Positions 34,141 to 42,744 of a stretch of DNA of 64,000 nt are shown piece after piece (within the stretch, counting starts at the first letter, position 1; every line of letters starts with the position of its first letter). The stretch lies in contig NZ_LNYT01000022.1 in the NCBI RefSeq assembly GCF_001468125.1, forward strand, positions 456,160 to 520,159, given 5' to 3'. The position numbers and the translations under genes were made by a program. The stretch comes from Legionella rubrilucens (lineage in GTDB: Bacteria > Pseudomonadota > Gammaproteobacteria > Legionellales > Legionellaceae). Below the pieces are notes generated by a model, which worked only from the letters and a program-made list of their open reading frames with translations, was not told where the DNA came from and did no database searches.

Positions 34141-34911
34141 TTAACCGGTTACTGTCTGCTTGCTGATGACTTCTGAAGCTAAAACCATGTAGGCTGCGGC
34201 CCCAGGCGACGATTTGTCATATTGCAGGGCGGGCATACCGTGGCTTGGTGCTTCAGCAAGACGTACGTTGCGCGGTACAACCGTGCGGTAGACTTTGTTG
34301 CCAAAGTGCTCCAGTAATTGCTTGGATACTTCGGCACACAGACGATTGCGCGCATCATACATAGTCCGCAGCAGACCTTCAATGTGCAAGCGGGGATTAA
34401 CTGCCGATTTAATCTGCTCAATGGTTGACATCAGGGCGGCCAGGCCCTCCAGCGCATAATATTCACATTGCATGGGAATCAGCACCGAATCGGCTGCGAC
34501 CAGCGCATTGATGGTCAATGTGTTTAGGGTCGGAGGGCAGTCAATCAAAATAAAATCATAATTGCTTAATAGCGGCTGCAGGGCTTTGAAAAGGAATGTT
34601 TCACGGTGGTTTCTTTCCATGAGACTGACCTCGGCCACCGTCAAATCGCCATTGGCAGGAATTAAATCGTATCCGTAGACCGTTTTTAAACAGGCCTGTT
34701 CTGCCAGACAATCCCTGAGAATCACATCATTGCTGCTGTGAACCAGTTCATTCTTGTTAACACCTGAACCCATGGTGGCATTGCCCTGGGGGTCAAGATC
34801 AATGAGCAGTACCGCCTGGCGGTTCGCGGCGATGGAAGCAGACAAATTGATGGCGGTCGTCGTTTTTCCTACGCCACCTTTCTGGTTAGCAATGGCAATG
34901 ACTTTCGCCAT
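34141..34911 (-). CDS. parA: Chromosome partition ATPase ParA (Soj)
   Basis: This 256-residue deviant Walker ATPase moves ParB-bound origins. The N terminus MAKVIAIANQKGGVGKTTTA holds the KGGVGKTT Walker A with the signature lysine; LIDLDPQGNAT and LIDCPPTL follow. ATG 34911 is chosen because it starts the conserved strand. A longer reading adds 33 residues that run back into rsmG. It lies 16 bases after rsmG and 14 before parB. Confidence 0.96.
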   Translation of the reverse strand: MAKVIAIANQKGGVGKTTTAINLSASIAANRQAVLLIDLDPQGNATMGSGVNKNELVHSSNDVILRDCLAEQACLKTVYGYDLIPANGDLTVAEVSLMERNHRETFLFKALQPLLSNYDFILIDCPPTLNTLTINALVAADSVLIPMQCEYYALEGLAALMSTIEQIKSAVNPRLHIEGLLRTMYDARNRLCAEVSKQLLEHFGNKVYRTVVPRNVRLAEAPSHGMPALQYDKSSPGAAAYMVLASEVISKQTVTG

Positions 34912-34927
34912 GGTGTTGTATCCTTGA

Positions 34928-35545
34928 TTAGTGATTGTTGATAATGACCGCGCATCGTTCCCCATCAAGACCGGGAACAGTGTAAGGATGGACCTGGTAT
35001 GGGAAATCAATCATGGCCAATTCTGTCTCGGGGTAACGGCCCTTCATCGCGAGCCAGAGACCGTCTTTTGCCACCAGATGCTTAGTCCAGCCAACCATTT
35101 GCGCCAAATCGCTAAATGCCCGACTTATTACTGTATCAAAAGCAAGGGAAGGGTGGTAGTTTTCTGCCCGGGATTGTATGATTTCAATGTTATCGAGCTG
35201 CAATTGCCTTTTGACTTCCTCAAGAAAACGGATTTTTTTGCCATTGCTGTCAAGTAAGACGAGACTTAACTCAGGGCGGGCGATGGCCAGCGGGATTCCC
35301 GGTAAGCCCGGTCCGGTGCCCACATCAATCAGGGATTGGCCGTGCAGAAAAGGCAAAATGGCCAAACTGTCCAGAGCGTGGCGGGTAACCATGGCCGGCA
35401 CATCGCGGATGGCTGTCAAATTGTAAACATGATTCCATTTTTCCAGCAATAACAAGTAAGCCAGCAGGGGTTCGCTGAAATCAGGCAATCCCAGTTGTTC
35501 AAGTCCTTCGCGCAAAAGAGGGGCAGGCGGTCTTAGTGCTTTCAT
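34928..35545 (-). CDS. rsmG: 16S rRNA m7G527 methyltransferase RsmG
   Basis: This 205-residue SAM enzyme (GidB) methylates G527 of 16S rRNA; its loss gives low-level streptomycin resistance in many bacteria. The SAM motif is [17 protein letters not shown] (near residue 70), preceded by [13 protein letters not shown] and RHALDSLAI. Length matches E. coli (207). Its ATG overlaps the mnmG TGA as ATGA, coupling translation of the two RNA-modification genes. Confidence 0.96.
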   Translation of the reverse strand: MKALRPPAPLLREGLEQLGLPDFSEPLLAYLLLLEKWNHVYNLTAIRDVPAMVTRHALDSLAILPFLHGQSLIDVGTGPGLPGIPLAIARPELSLVLLDSNGKKIRFLEEVKRQLQLDNIEIIQSRAENYHPSLAFDTVISRAFSDLAQMVGWTKHLVAKDGLWLAMKGRYPETELAMIDFPYQVHPYTVPGLDGERCAVIINNH

Positions 35546-37416
35546 GCAGTTGTCCGTTGTTTTTTAAGGTGAATTAACAGCAGCGATAAAGCGGCAGGTG
35601 TCACGCCGGAAATGCGCCCGGCCTGTGCCAGAGTGACCGGCTTAATGCGCGTTAGTTTTTGCATGACTTCCGTCGATAAACCAGTGACCTGACTGTAATC
35701 GAAGTCGGCCGGCAACTGGGTATTATCGTGTTTGCGCAGACGTTCAATTTCCAGTTGCTGACGCTCAATGTAGCCTGCGTACTTGCTTTGAATTTCAACC
35801 TGCTCAGATACATCCGCCGGCAAAACAGGCAGATCAAAGGCAGCAATGCTTTGTAATTGGTGGTAAGTGATTTCCGGTCGTTTCAATAATTCAGCGGCAC
35901 GGCAATCCTGCTGCAGGGGTTTTTCGAGCAGCGGCTGAAGCAGATCATTGTGACTGACACGAATGAGTGTGTCTTTCAAGGCGGCCTGCGCCCGTTCAAT
36001 GGCTTCCCGTTTCTCACAAAATGCCTGCCAGCGTTGCTGAGACACCATGCCCAATTGATAGGCTTTTTCTGTCAGGCGCAAATCGGCATTGTCTTCGCGC
36101 AGTAACAGACGGTATTCCGCGCGCGAAGTAAACATGCGATAGGGTTCCTGAGTCCCGCAGGTAATCAGATCATCGATAAGGACGCCAATATAAGCCTCAT
36201 CGCGGCGAGGACACCACAAGGCCTTCTCCTGAACCTGCAATGCCGCATTCATGCCGGCAATGATGCCCTGCGCGGCGGCCTCTTCATAGCCGGTGGTGCC
36301 GTTAATCTGGCCGGCAAAAAACAGGTTGGCTATGGGTTTGGTCTGCAGATAGGGAGTTAAACCGCGCGGGTCAAAATAATCGTATTCGATGGCATAGCCC
36401 GGGCGGGTGATGTGGGCATTTTCAAAGCCTTTAATGGTGCGGACGAAAGCGACCTGCACCTCAAACGGCAGGCTGGTCGAAATGCCGTTGGGGTAAATCT
36501 CATCGCTGGTCAGCCCTTCCGGTTCAACAAAAATCTGATGGGATGATTTATCAGCAAAGCGCACCACTTTGTCTTCAATAGACGGGCAGTAACGGGGCCC
36601 CACGCCTTCAATAACCCCGGCGTACATGGGCGATTGATGCAGGTTTGCCTGAATGATTTCATGGGTCTTTGCGGTGGTATGCGTAATGTGGCAGGGCAAT
36701 TGCTGGGGGTGCATGCCGGCATGACCCAGGAACGAGAAGACGGGTACCGGCGTGTCCCCAGGCTGTTCTTCCATCTGGGAGTAATCCAGCGAGCGGCTGT
36801 CGATGCGCGGCGGTGTGCCGGTTTTTAAACGGCCGACGGGTAACTCCAGCTCGCGTAACCGCTTCGCCAGGGCAATGGCAGGCGGATCGCCTGCACGACC
36901 GCCGGCATAATTGTTCATACCGACATGAATCTTCCCGCCAAGAAACGTTCCGACAGTCAGGACCACCGCTTTGGCGCGCAAGGTTAAACCCAGTTGAGTG
37001 ACCACGCCGGTGACCCGTCCCTGTTCAATGATCAAATCATCCACGGCCTGTTGAAAAAGGGTCAGGTTCGCCTGCCGTTGCAGACGCTGTCGTATGGCCT
37101 GACGGTAAAGCACCCGATCCGCCTGAACACGGGTTGCCCGCACGGCAGGGCCTTTGGAGGCATTCAGGATGCGAAATTGAATCCCTGCCTCATCGGCTGC
37201 TAAGGCCATGACACCGTCCATCGCGTCAATTTCCTTAACCAGATGGCCTTTGCCAATGCCGCCGATGGCCGGATTACAGGACATCTGCCCCAGTAAATCC
37301 ATGTTATGGGTTAAAAGCAGGGTTTGGCACCCGAGGCGTGCCGCTGCCATAGCGGCTTCAGTGCCGGCATGGCCGCCGCCGATAACAATCACGTCATAGT
37401 GTTTATCAAGATTCAT
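35542..37416 (-). CDS. mnmG: tRNA uridine-34 modification enzyme MnmG (GidA)
   Basis: This 624-residue FAD enzyme acts with MnmE to add carboxymethylaminomethyl groups at the wobble uridine of several tRNAs. The FAD motif [21 protein letters not shown] is at the N terminus, followed by the conserved [16 protein letters not shown] and [13 protein letters not shown] 37416 is used; the ORF extends upstream by 11 residues with no support. It heads the mnmG-rsmG-parA-parB cluster. Confidence 0.97.
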   Translation of the reverse strand: MNLDKHYDVIVIGGGHAGTEAAMAAARLGCQTLLLTHNMDLLGQMSCNPAIGGIGKGHLVKEIDAMDGVMALAADEAGIQFRILNASKGPAVRATRVQADRVLYRQAIRQRLQRQANLTLFQQAVDDLIIEQGRVTGVVTQLGLTLRAKAVVLTVGTFLGGKIHVGMNNYAGGRAGDPPAIALAKRLRELELPVGRLKTGTPPRIDSRSLDYSQMEEQPGDTPVPVFSFLGHAGMHPQQLPCHITHTTAKTHEIIQANLHQSPMYAGVIEGVGPRYCPSIEDKVVRFADKSSHQIFVEPEGLTSDEIYPNGISTSLPFEVQVAFVRTIKGFENAHITRPGYAIEYDYFDPRGLTPYLQTKPIANLFFAGQINGTTGYEEAAAQGIIAGMNAALQVQEKALWCPRRDEAYIGVLIDDLITCGTQEPYRMFTSRAEYRLLLREDNADLRLTEKAYQLGMVSQQRWQAFCEKREAIERAQAALKDTLIRVSHNDLLQPLLEKPLQQDCRAAELLKRPEITYHQLQSIAAFDLPVLPADVSEQVEIQSKYAGYIERQQLEIERLRKHDNTQLPADFDYSQVTGLSTEVMQKLTRIKPVTLAQAGRISGVTPAALSLLLIHLKKQRTTA

Positions 37417-37448
37417 GGTCGCAAGGAAATTGAACAACAAATTGTGCA

Positions 37449-37477
37449 ATTATACACTTTTTTATCATCATACCCAA
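37449..37477 (-). promoter_or_regulatory. Likely mnmG promoter
   Basis: Read on the minus strand, TTGGGT (37477-37472) and a perfect TATAAT (37454-37449) are 17 bases apart. Transcription would start near 37442, about 25 bases before the mnmG ATG at 37416. Confidence 0.55.
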
Positions 37478-37509
37478 CTTCCTTATTGGGTAAGATGCGG
37501 TGGAGATGA

Positions 37510-39525
37510 TTAGATGGTGAGTAAGTCCGGTGAGGTGCCTGAGTCTGGCTGCCGGTTTTCCCCGGTATCGAGTAAAAGGCTTTTTTCCTCTTCCACCGGA
37601 CTGAAAAAGCCGCCGGCATTGGGTGACTTTTGTTTATTGAACGCATTGACTGGTTTTTCCAGGAATTTTGCAAAGTCGTTATCATGGCCGTCCAAAACCG
37701 CCTTCTCAGCCGGTTTAGGCTCAAACCGGTTAATCAGCAGGTAAGACAAACCCGCCAGTAATAAGCCTGCAGCCAGAACGGCGATGGCGATGGGCAGCGG
37801 CATGAACGTGAAGCTTGCAAAAATTAAAACCGGTATGCAGGCATCGACAACGATCGAGCGCACCAGTTTTACGCTCTGGAATCGGGCCAGACGGTTTTGG
37901 TAGTCGACCCCCGCTTCAAAATCTTTAAGCATCAGGTAGTAAACCCGCATTTGATCTTCGAGCTCCTCACGCCTTTCTTTGCGGACCTCGGAGAAATCAA
38001 TTAAGAGCTCTTCTTCGTTCCCCTCGAGGCGTTTGTATTCGGTCTGGCAGGCCAGGAGCTTGTTGAAACATTCGTCGTATTCCTTCTTCATCTGCTCAGC
38101 GGTGGCTTTGGTTTTAGCCATTTCAATGCCGCTGGTGACTGCGGAGTAAATCACTGTCAACGTAAAACACAGGGCGGCCCCTACCGCCGCAACGATCAGC
38201 AGCGCGGGTGCTGCAATGAGCCCCGGCGGTGCAAACCCGCAGCAAACCACGGCAAAGGCAATCAACAGGCCAGCAGAGTAGGCGATGTCATTGATTGTGC
38301 TGTACTTTTTATACTTCCAGTTAAACTCAGCCTGGACAATTGCTCTATGAAGCTCGGCAATGCGTTCTTCATTTCCGGGCGTTAATCGAAGCTCGCCAAT
38401 GGTTTTATTAAGCATGGCAATGTGCTGTTTATGATTCGTTTCTTCTTCAAAATAACGAATGACCGAGAGAACCAGATCCATGGCCAGCAAGGCGGCTGTC
38501 GCTAAATTACCGCCCCAACCCATCCAGCCCGGGCCTTTTAACCAGAAGAAACAGACTAGATTGGCTGTTGCCCAAATGGAATCATTCAGCAATGCAAATT
38601 TGCGCTCTTTCAACTGGCCTGTGAATCGCTGCCAGGGTGAGGTTAATTTGGCTGCTTCCTGCTCTTCCGTTGTCATCCAGGGACCGACAAAGGTATGTTT
38701 TAATACCAGGATCATATTAAGAATAAAACGGGCATAATAAAGCAGCCAGCTCATGTAACCGGTGAAAGGCGAGGGTGCGGAGACCGCGGTCTGTGTCTGC
38801 TGTTTGTTAAAGAAATCATCCGATAACAAGTCGAGCACGCTGGCCAGCATGCCGCCGCCCCATACCCAATAAAGACGGCGCTCATTAATGGCACCCATCC
38901 ATTTCTTAATGAAGGCGGTATTGCCGCTGGCAAATTCACCTTGCGCGATTTTTTCTGCTTCAATGGCCTCGAGTCTGGCAAACTCAGCATTCTCAGAAGC
39001 TGGCTTAAGATCCTTAAGACCGTAGAGCTCTTGAAGTCTGTCGGCCAACCACTGCCCCACAATCATACCCGTGAATTTCAGGTACTTTTCAGTGGAAACC
39101 TGTTCGATTTGATGCTGTTGTTCAGGCGAGTGTAAGTCTGTCTCCGTCATAACCCTTAATTGATCCATCAACGCCGCGCATCGCTCCATGGATTCGCGGT
39201 ATTTTTTTAAATTGTACTGCCGGCCCTGCGTGGATTCGAGCTGGTATTGGGCATACAGTAAAAAATAGATCAGTGTTAACTTCTTCTGCAAAGCCTCTTT
39301 CTTTACTTTATTTAAGAAAGCGAAGCTTGCCGTATTAATGGCATCTAATTCAGTGAGGTAAAAAGGGAGAAGGCTCGGAGCGTAATTTTGTAACCCTGCC
39401 AGTTCTTCACCATTGAAAAGGTTAACCAAAGTGCGTGCACGATAAAAGTTAGAGGCGGCATCAATACCCATAGGACTTAACAGGGTTTCAGGCTTCAGTA
39501 ACAATGTTTCGGTCTTCACACTCAT
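37510..39525 (-). CDS. Large membrane and coiled-coil protein, effector candidate
   Basis: A protein of 671 residues that I do not recognise. The N-terminal 220 residues are helical and charged. About eight hydrophobic segments then occur in groups near 225-375 and 415-475, with a coiled, Glu/Lys-rich stretch (about 480-560), and a last pair near 565-610. The soluble tail contains PVEEEKSLL about 25 residues from the end and finishes PDLLTI, with Leu at positions -3 and -4. Such Glu-rich tails are recognised by the Dot/Icm system. The start has GAGGTGAT immediately upstream. A host-membrane protein is a fair guess but unproven. Confidence 0.65.
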   Translation of the reverse strand: MSVKTETLLLKPETLLSPMGIDAASNFYRARTLVNLFNGEELAGLQNYAPSLLPFYLTELDAINTASFAFLNKVKKEALQKKLTLIYFLLYAQYQLESTQGRQYNLKKYRESMERCAALMDQLRVMTETDLHSPEQQHQIEQVSTEKYLKFTGMIVGQWLADRLQELYGLKDLKPASENAEFARLEAIEAEKIAQGEFASGNTAFIKKWMGAINERRLYWVWGGGMLASVLDLLSDDFFNKQQTQTAVSAPSPFTGYMSWLLYYARFILNMILVLKHTFVGPWMTTEEQEAAKLTSPWQRFTGQLKERKFALLNDSIWATANLVCFFWLKGPGWMGWGGNLATAALLAMDLVLSVIRYFEEETNHKQHIAMLNKTIGELRLTPGNEERIAELHRAIVQAEFNWKYKKYSTINDIAYSAGLLIAFAVVCCGFAPPGLIAAPALLIVAAVGAALCFTLTVIYSAVTSGIEMAKTKATAEQMKKEYDECFNKLLACQTEYKRLEGNEEELLIDFSEVRKERREELEDQMRVYYLMLKDFEAGVDYQNRLARFQSVKLVRSIVVDACIPVLIFASFTFMPLPIAIAVLAAGLLLAGLSYLLINRFEPKPAEKAVLDGHDNDFAKFLEKPVNAFNKQKSPNAGGFFSPVEEEKSLLLDTGENRQPDSGTSPDLLTI

Positions 39526-39678
39526 GGATCACCTCATATAGCTGGAGTGGTGATAGCAATGCACAATTAATCGCGCAATCTGTATTATTTTATAACATAG
39601 CAGGCGTTTGGTGCACAAGATGTGAGTATGGAATTTACACTGTTGAAAAATTATTTACTGTAAAACGCAGTTAAATTA

Positions 39679-41118
39679 CTAAGAATCAACCAATTTGCGC
39701 TGATAAATGTCATCAAATCGCTCAATGTCATCTTCGCCAAGGTAATGACCGCTTTGCACTTCAATGACAAAAAGCGGTTGCTTGCCGGGATTTGAGAGGC
39801 GATGGCGGGTCCTGGGCGGAATGTAGGTGGATTGATTGGCCTCCAAGTGCATGATTTTTTCATCATTCACGACTTCGGCCTCACCGCCGACCACCACCCA
39901 ATGTTCAGCGCGATGCTGGTGTTTCTGCAGGGAAAGGCGGGCGCCGGGTTTAACCATCAGGCGTTTGACTTTAAAGGCAGGACCCTCCGCTAATATTTCA
40001 TAATAACCCCAGGGGCGCATGACGCGCTGGTGATCGTCCACCAGTTGCTGATTGTCACCCGTGAGGGAGTTCACCAGATCTTTCACCTGCTGCGAGTAGC
40101 TCTTGTCGGCGACCAGCACGGCATCGGGCGTGGCGACAATGATCTGGTTTTTGATGCCTAAGGTCGTGATCAAGGCATTGCTGCTGCTGATGAGGGAATT
40201 ATGGCTTTCCTTGGCAATGACGTTGCCATGCAGGACATTGCCCTGCTCATCCAAGGTATTGGCTTCAGCGACTGATGTCCAGCAGCCTAAGTCACTCCAC
40301 TGAATATCGACAGGAATAACCACCGCCTTGTCGGTTTTTTCCATGACCGCGTAATCGATGGAGTCACTGCGGCATTGGGAAAACGCTTCATCATCCAGGC
40401 GAAGAAAATCCTGGTGATGATGGCCTTTGCTCAAGGCCTGCTGGCTTTGGCTGGCAATATCCGGCGCATGCCGTTCAATTTCATCAAGGTACACGCCGGC
40501 GCGGCAGACAAACATGCCGCTGTTCCAGTAATAATGCCCCTGCTCCACAAAGGAGGCGGCCAGAGCGGCATCCGGTTTCTCTCGGAAGCATTGCAATGCG
40601 AAAATACCTGGTGCCAATTCATTGCCGGCTTCAATATAGCCATAGCCGGTTTTAGGGCTGTCAGGGCGGATACCAAAGGTAATGATAACGTCTTCTTCCG
40701 CGGCATACTGACAACCCTGAGCCATGGCTTTTTGCCAGGCTGAGGAGTCGGCTATCCAGTGGTCGGAAGGCAAAACCAGCATCAACGCTTCACGACCGGC
40801 CTGATTGACCAGATGACGGGCGGCGACGGTAATGGCGGGTGCGGTATTGCGGGCGCAGGGCTCAAGCAGGTAGGTCAATTGCGGCGTTTCAGCCAATTGC
40901 AATTGCTCCAGCTGCTCCTGGCAAAGAAAATAATGCGCGTCATTGCTGACCACCAGAATCTGCTCGCAGGCAAGGCTTGCTACCCGCTTCATGGTTTCCT
41001 GCAGTAAGGAGTGTTGCCCCTGCAGGCATAAAAACTGTTTGGGAAAGTTTTTACGGGATAAGGGCCACAAGCGGGTACCCGACCCTCCGGCCAGGATAAC
41101 AGGAAACAGTGCTGACAT
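39679..41118 (-). CDS. manC: Mannose-1-P guanylyltransferase/mannose-6-P isomerase
   Basis: This bifunctional enzyme of 479 residues makes GDP-mannose for surface polysaccharides. The N-terminal nucleotidyltransferase shows GGSGTRLWPLSRKNFPKQFL (residues 10-29), LPSDHWI and FREKPD. The C-terminal cupin isomerase (about 350-475) shows the metal motif QKHQHRAEHW. ATG 41118 gives MSALFPVILAGG, as in XanB/AlgA proteins; ATG 41124 two codons upstream is an alternative. It is transcribed away from queC. No other mannose or capsule gene is seen near it. Confidence 0.94.
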   Translation of the reverse strand: MSALFPVILAGGSGTRLWPLSRKNFPKQFLCLQGQHSLLQETMKRVASLACEQILVVSNDAHYFLCQEQLEQLQLAETPQLTYLLEPCARNTAPAITVAARHLVNQAGREALMLVLPSDHWIADSSAWQKAMAQGCQYAAEEDVIITFGIRPDSPKTGYGYIEAGNELAPGIFALQCFREKPDAALAASFVEQGHYYWNSGMFVCRAGVYLDEIERHAPDIASQSQQALSKGHHHQDFLRLDDEAFSQCRSDSIDYAVMEKTDKAVVIPVDIQWSDLGCWTSVAEANTLDEQGNVLHGNVIAKESHNSLISSSNALITTLGIKNQIIVATPDAVLVADKSYSQQVKDLVNSLTGDNQQLVDDHQRVMRPWGYYEILAEGPAFKVKRLMVKPGARLSLQKHQHRAEHWVVVGGEAEVVNDEKIMHLEANQSTYIPPRTRHRLSNPGKQPLFVIEVQSGHYLGEDDIERFDDIYQRKLVDS

Positions 41119-41221
41119 CTTCATCCAATGGACAGGCAAATTGTGCGGATTTTAGCAGTATCCGGCTGAAATTGGCAATCACCGGTCATCGGGGATTTAA
41201 GGACTGGCTTGTCTCAGATTG

Positions 41222-41230
41222 TGCTATGAT
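41222..41230 (+). promoter_or_regulatory. Extended -10 element before queC
   Basis: TGC-TATGAT (41222-41230) is an extended -10 hexamer. No good -35 is visible at 17 bases. Transcription would begin near 41237, about 25 bases before the queC ATG. The same TGC-TATGAT occurs before the next gene. Confidence 0.4.
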
Positions 41231-41262
41231 GGCCGCCCTTGTTGGTTTTTTTACGGGTAATC

Positions 41263-41940
41263 ATGAAAAAGGCCCTTGTTTTATTATCCGGCGGTCTGGA
41301 TTCCACCACCTGCCTTGCTATCGCCAAATCACAGGGATATGCCTGTTATGCCCTGAGTTTTGATTATGGCCAACGCCACAACGCCGAGCTTGAGGCCGCC
41401 AAGCGCGTCGCCCGCCAGTTAGGGGTAATCGAGCATCGTGTGTTTACTCTGGATATCGGTCAATTCAAAGGGTCTGCCTTAACGGATGCCTCCGTGGCTG
41501 TGCCGGATTATTGCGGTGACGGCAAAATCCCGGTCACTTACGTGCCGGCACGCAACACCATTTTTTTAGCGGTGGCTTTGGGGTTTGCTGAAACGCTTGA
41601 GGCTTTCGATCTGTTCATTGGTGTTAGCCAGATTGACTATTCCGGTTATCCTGATTGCCGGCCGGAATACATTGCCGCCTTTGAAGCCATGGCCAATCTC
41701 GCCACCAAAGCGGGGATAGAAGGCCATAAAACCATGATTCATACCCCTTTAATTGCATGGAGCAAGGCAGAAACGATTCGCCAGGGAATAGCCTGCGGTG
41801 TGGATTACAGTCTGACGGTTTCCTGTTATCAGGCTACGCCTGAAGGATTGGCCTGTGGTCGTTGCGACAGTTGCGCTTACCGCAGGAAAGGCTTTAATGA
41901 AGCGGGCATAATCGACCCTACACGTTACGTAACCGACTGA
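41263..41940 (+). CDS. queC: 7-cyano-7-deazaguanine (preQ0) synthase QueC
   Basis: This 225-residue ATP-dependent ligase converts 7-carboxy-7-deazaguanine to preQ0, a queuosine precursor. The PP-loop [10 protein letters not shown] is at the N terminus, FDYGQRH follows, and the zinc ligands are in [20 protein letters not shown] (a Cys then a CxxCxxC cluster). ATG 41263 is the first good start; an upstream frame start adds eight residues with no support. No other que gene is adjacent, but a YhhQ transporter opens the window. Confidence 0.96.
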   Translation: MKKALVLLSGGLDSTTCLAIAKSQGYACYALSFDYGQRHNAELEAAKRVARQLGVIEHRVFTLDIGQFKGSALTDASVAVPDYCGDGKIPVTYVPARNTIFLAVALGFAETLEAFDLFIGVSQIDYSGYPDCRPEYIAAFEAMANLATKAGIEGHKTMIHTPLIAWSKAETIRQGIACGVDYSLTVSCYQATPEGLACGRCDSCAYRRKGFNEAGIIDPTRYVTD

Positions 41941-42016
41941 TAACAGTAAAAAAATTGCTCCTTTACAGAAACGTTACAACATACTGCACATTTTTGTTTC
42001 ATGCTTGGGTGAATGC

Positions 42017-42025
42017 TGCTATGAT
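42017..42025 (+). promoter_or_regulatory. Extended -10 element before the 189-residue protein
   Basis: TGC-TATGAT (42017-42025) matches the queC element exactly. TTTCAT (41997-42002) could be a weak -35 at 17 bases. It would start transcription near 42032, about 30 bases before the ATG at 42064. Confidence 0.4.
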
Positions 42026-42063
42026 GAGTCCCGCTTTGAGCCAAAATAATAAAGGAGTAATCG

Positions 42064-42633
42064 ATGTTAAAGTGGTTAAAAAATAACTGGAAATTAGTCA
42101 CTGCGGTTTTTATGGCCCTGCTGGTTGGTGCTGTTCTGACTGCACTGTATTTTTTCGTTCCGCCTGTGGCTGTCGCTATCACCGGTTTCCTCGCTGTTAA
42201 TGCGCCTGCGATTGGTGCAGCGATCACGGCAATGTCGCCTGTAGCGGGTGCTTTTGTTGTGGGTGCATTAGGTAGTGCCGCTACTCTGGCCTTTACCCTC
42301 ATATGGAACCTGGGTGTTAAATTAACCAATTCGCTGGATGCCTGGATTAATCCCCCAGGCAAAGATAAAAAACCGGCCTTCAGTCCATTGGTTGAGGATG
42401 AAGAATCAGACAATGAGTCGCAAAATTCTCCAAAAGCGCCCCAAAAAGGATTGTCTTCTCCAAATCCTATGGCAAAGTTAGGTGGAAACCCCTCTAAAAC
42501 ATCGCTTATTACCTTTGACGAAGACGATCTGGAAGAGAAGAACGTTGAAAAAGTGAAGGCAACGACTAGCGAGCCTATCGTCTCTGAACATGAAAGCCCG
42601 AATCCAAACGGGGCAACCGTTTTGTCCTCGTAA
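42064..42633 (+). CDS. Small membrane-hairpin protein with acidic tail, effector candidate
   Basis: A protein of 189 residues. Two or three hydrophobic stretches fill residues 10-90, rich in Ala, Gly and Val; the remaining 100 residues are acidic and polar, with SPLVEDEESDNES near residue 115 and DEDDLEEKNVEK near 158. The tail ends ATVLSS, with Leu at -3. This suggests a protein anchored in a membrane with a disordered acidic arm, possibly a Dot/Icm substrate. The start follows AGGAG by six bases. A strong terminator ends the unit. A long open frame on the opposite strand is considered a shadow. Confidence 0.65.
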   Translation: MLKWLKNNWKLVTAVFMALLVGAVLTALYFFVPPVAVAITGFLAVNAPAIGAAITAMSPVAGAFVVGALGSAATLAFTLIWNLGVKLTNSLDAWINPPGKDKKPAFSPLVEDEESDNESQNSPKAPQKGLSSPNPMAKLGGNPSKTSLITFDEDDLEEKNVEKVKATTSEPIVSEHESPNPNGATVLSS

Positions 42634-42652
42634 TCGTTCAATCGCTTCTGTT

Positions 42653-42677
42653 AACGCGGCGTAAGCCGCGTTTTTTT
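42653..42677 (+). terminator. Intrinsic terminator after the 189-residue protein
   Basis: AACGCGGC (42653-42660) pairs with GCCGCGTT (42665-42672) around GTAA, followed by seven T bases (42671-42677). A textbook rho-independent terminator that separates this gene from metG. Confidence 0.85.
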
Positions 42678-42710
42678 ATTTCTTCATATGCATTCTTAAG
42701 AGTCATGGGG

Positions 42711-42716
42711 TATAAT
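42711..42716 (+). promoter_or_regulatory. metG -10 element
   Basis: Perfect TATAAT (42711-42716), 28 bases before the metG ATG. No good -35 is visible at 16-18 bases, but the position is right for a promoter following the terminator just upstream. Confidence 0.45.
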
Positions 42717-42744
42717 CGGCCATTTTGACTGCGCAGGCAAACGT

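Noticed and set aside
34597-34612. TGTTTCAC inside parA, resembling half of a ParB parS site
   Set aside because: The second half (GGTGGTTT) does not match GTGAAACA, so only a half site is present. A weak similar half site in parB near 33484 also fails.
41925-42641. Long open frame on the minus strand opposite the 189-residue protein
   Set aside because: It is Ser/Thr/Ala-rich without a domain, has no ribosome site, overlaps the well-supported plus-strand gene along its full length, and runs across that gene's promoter region.
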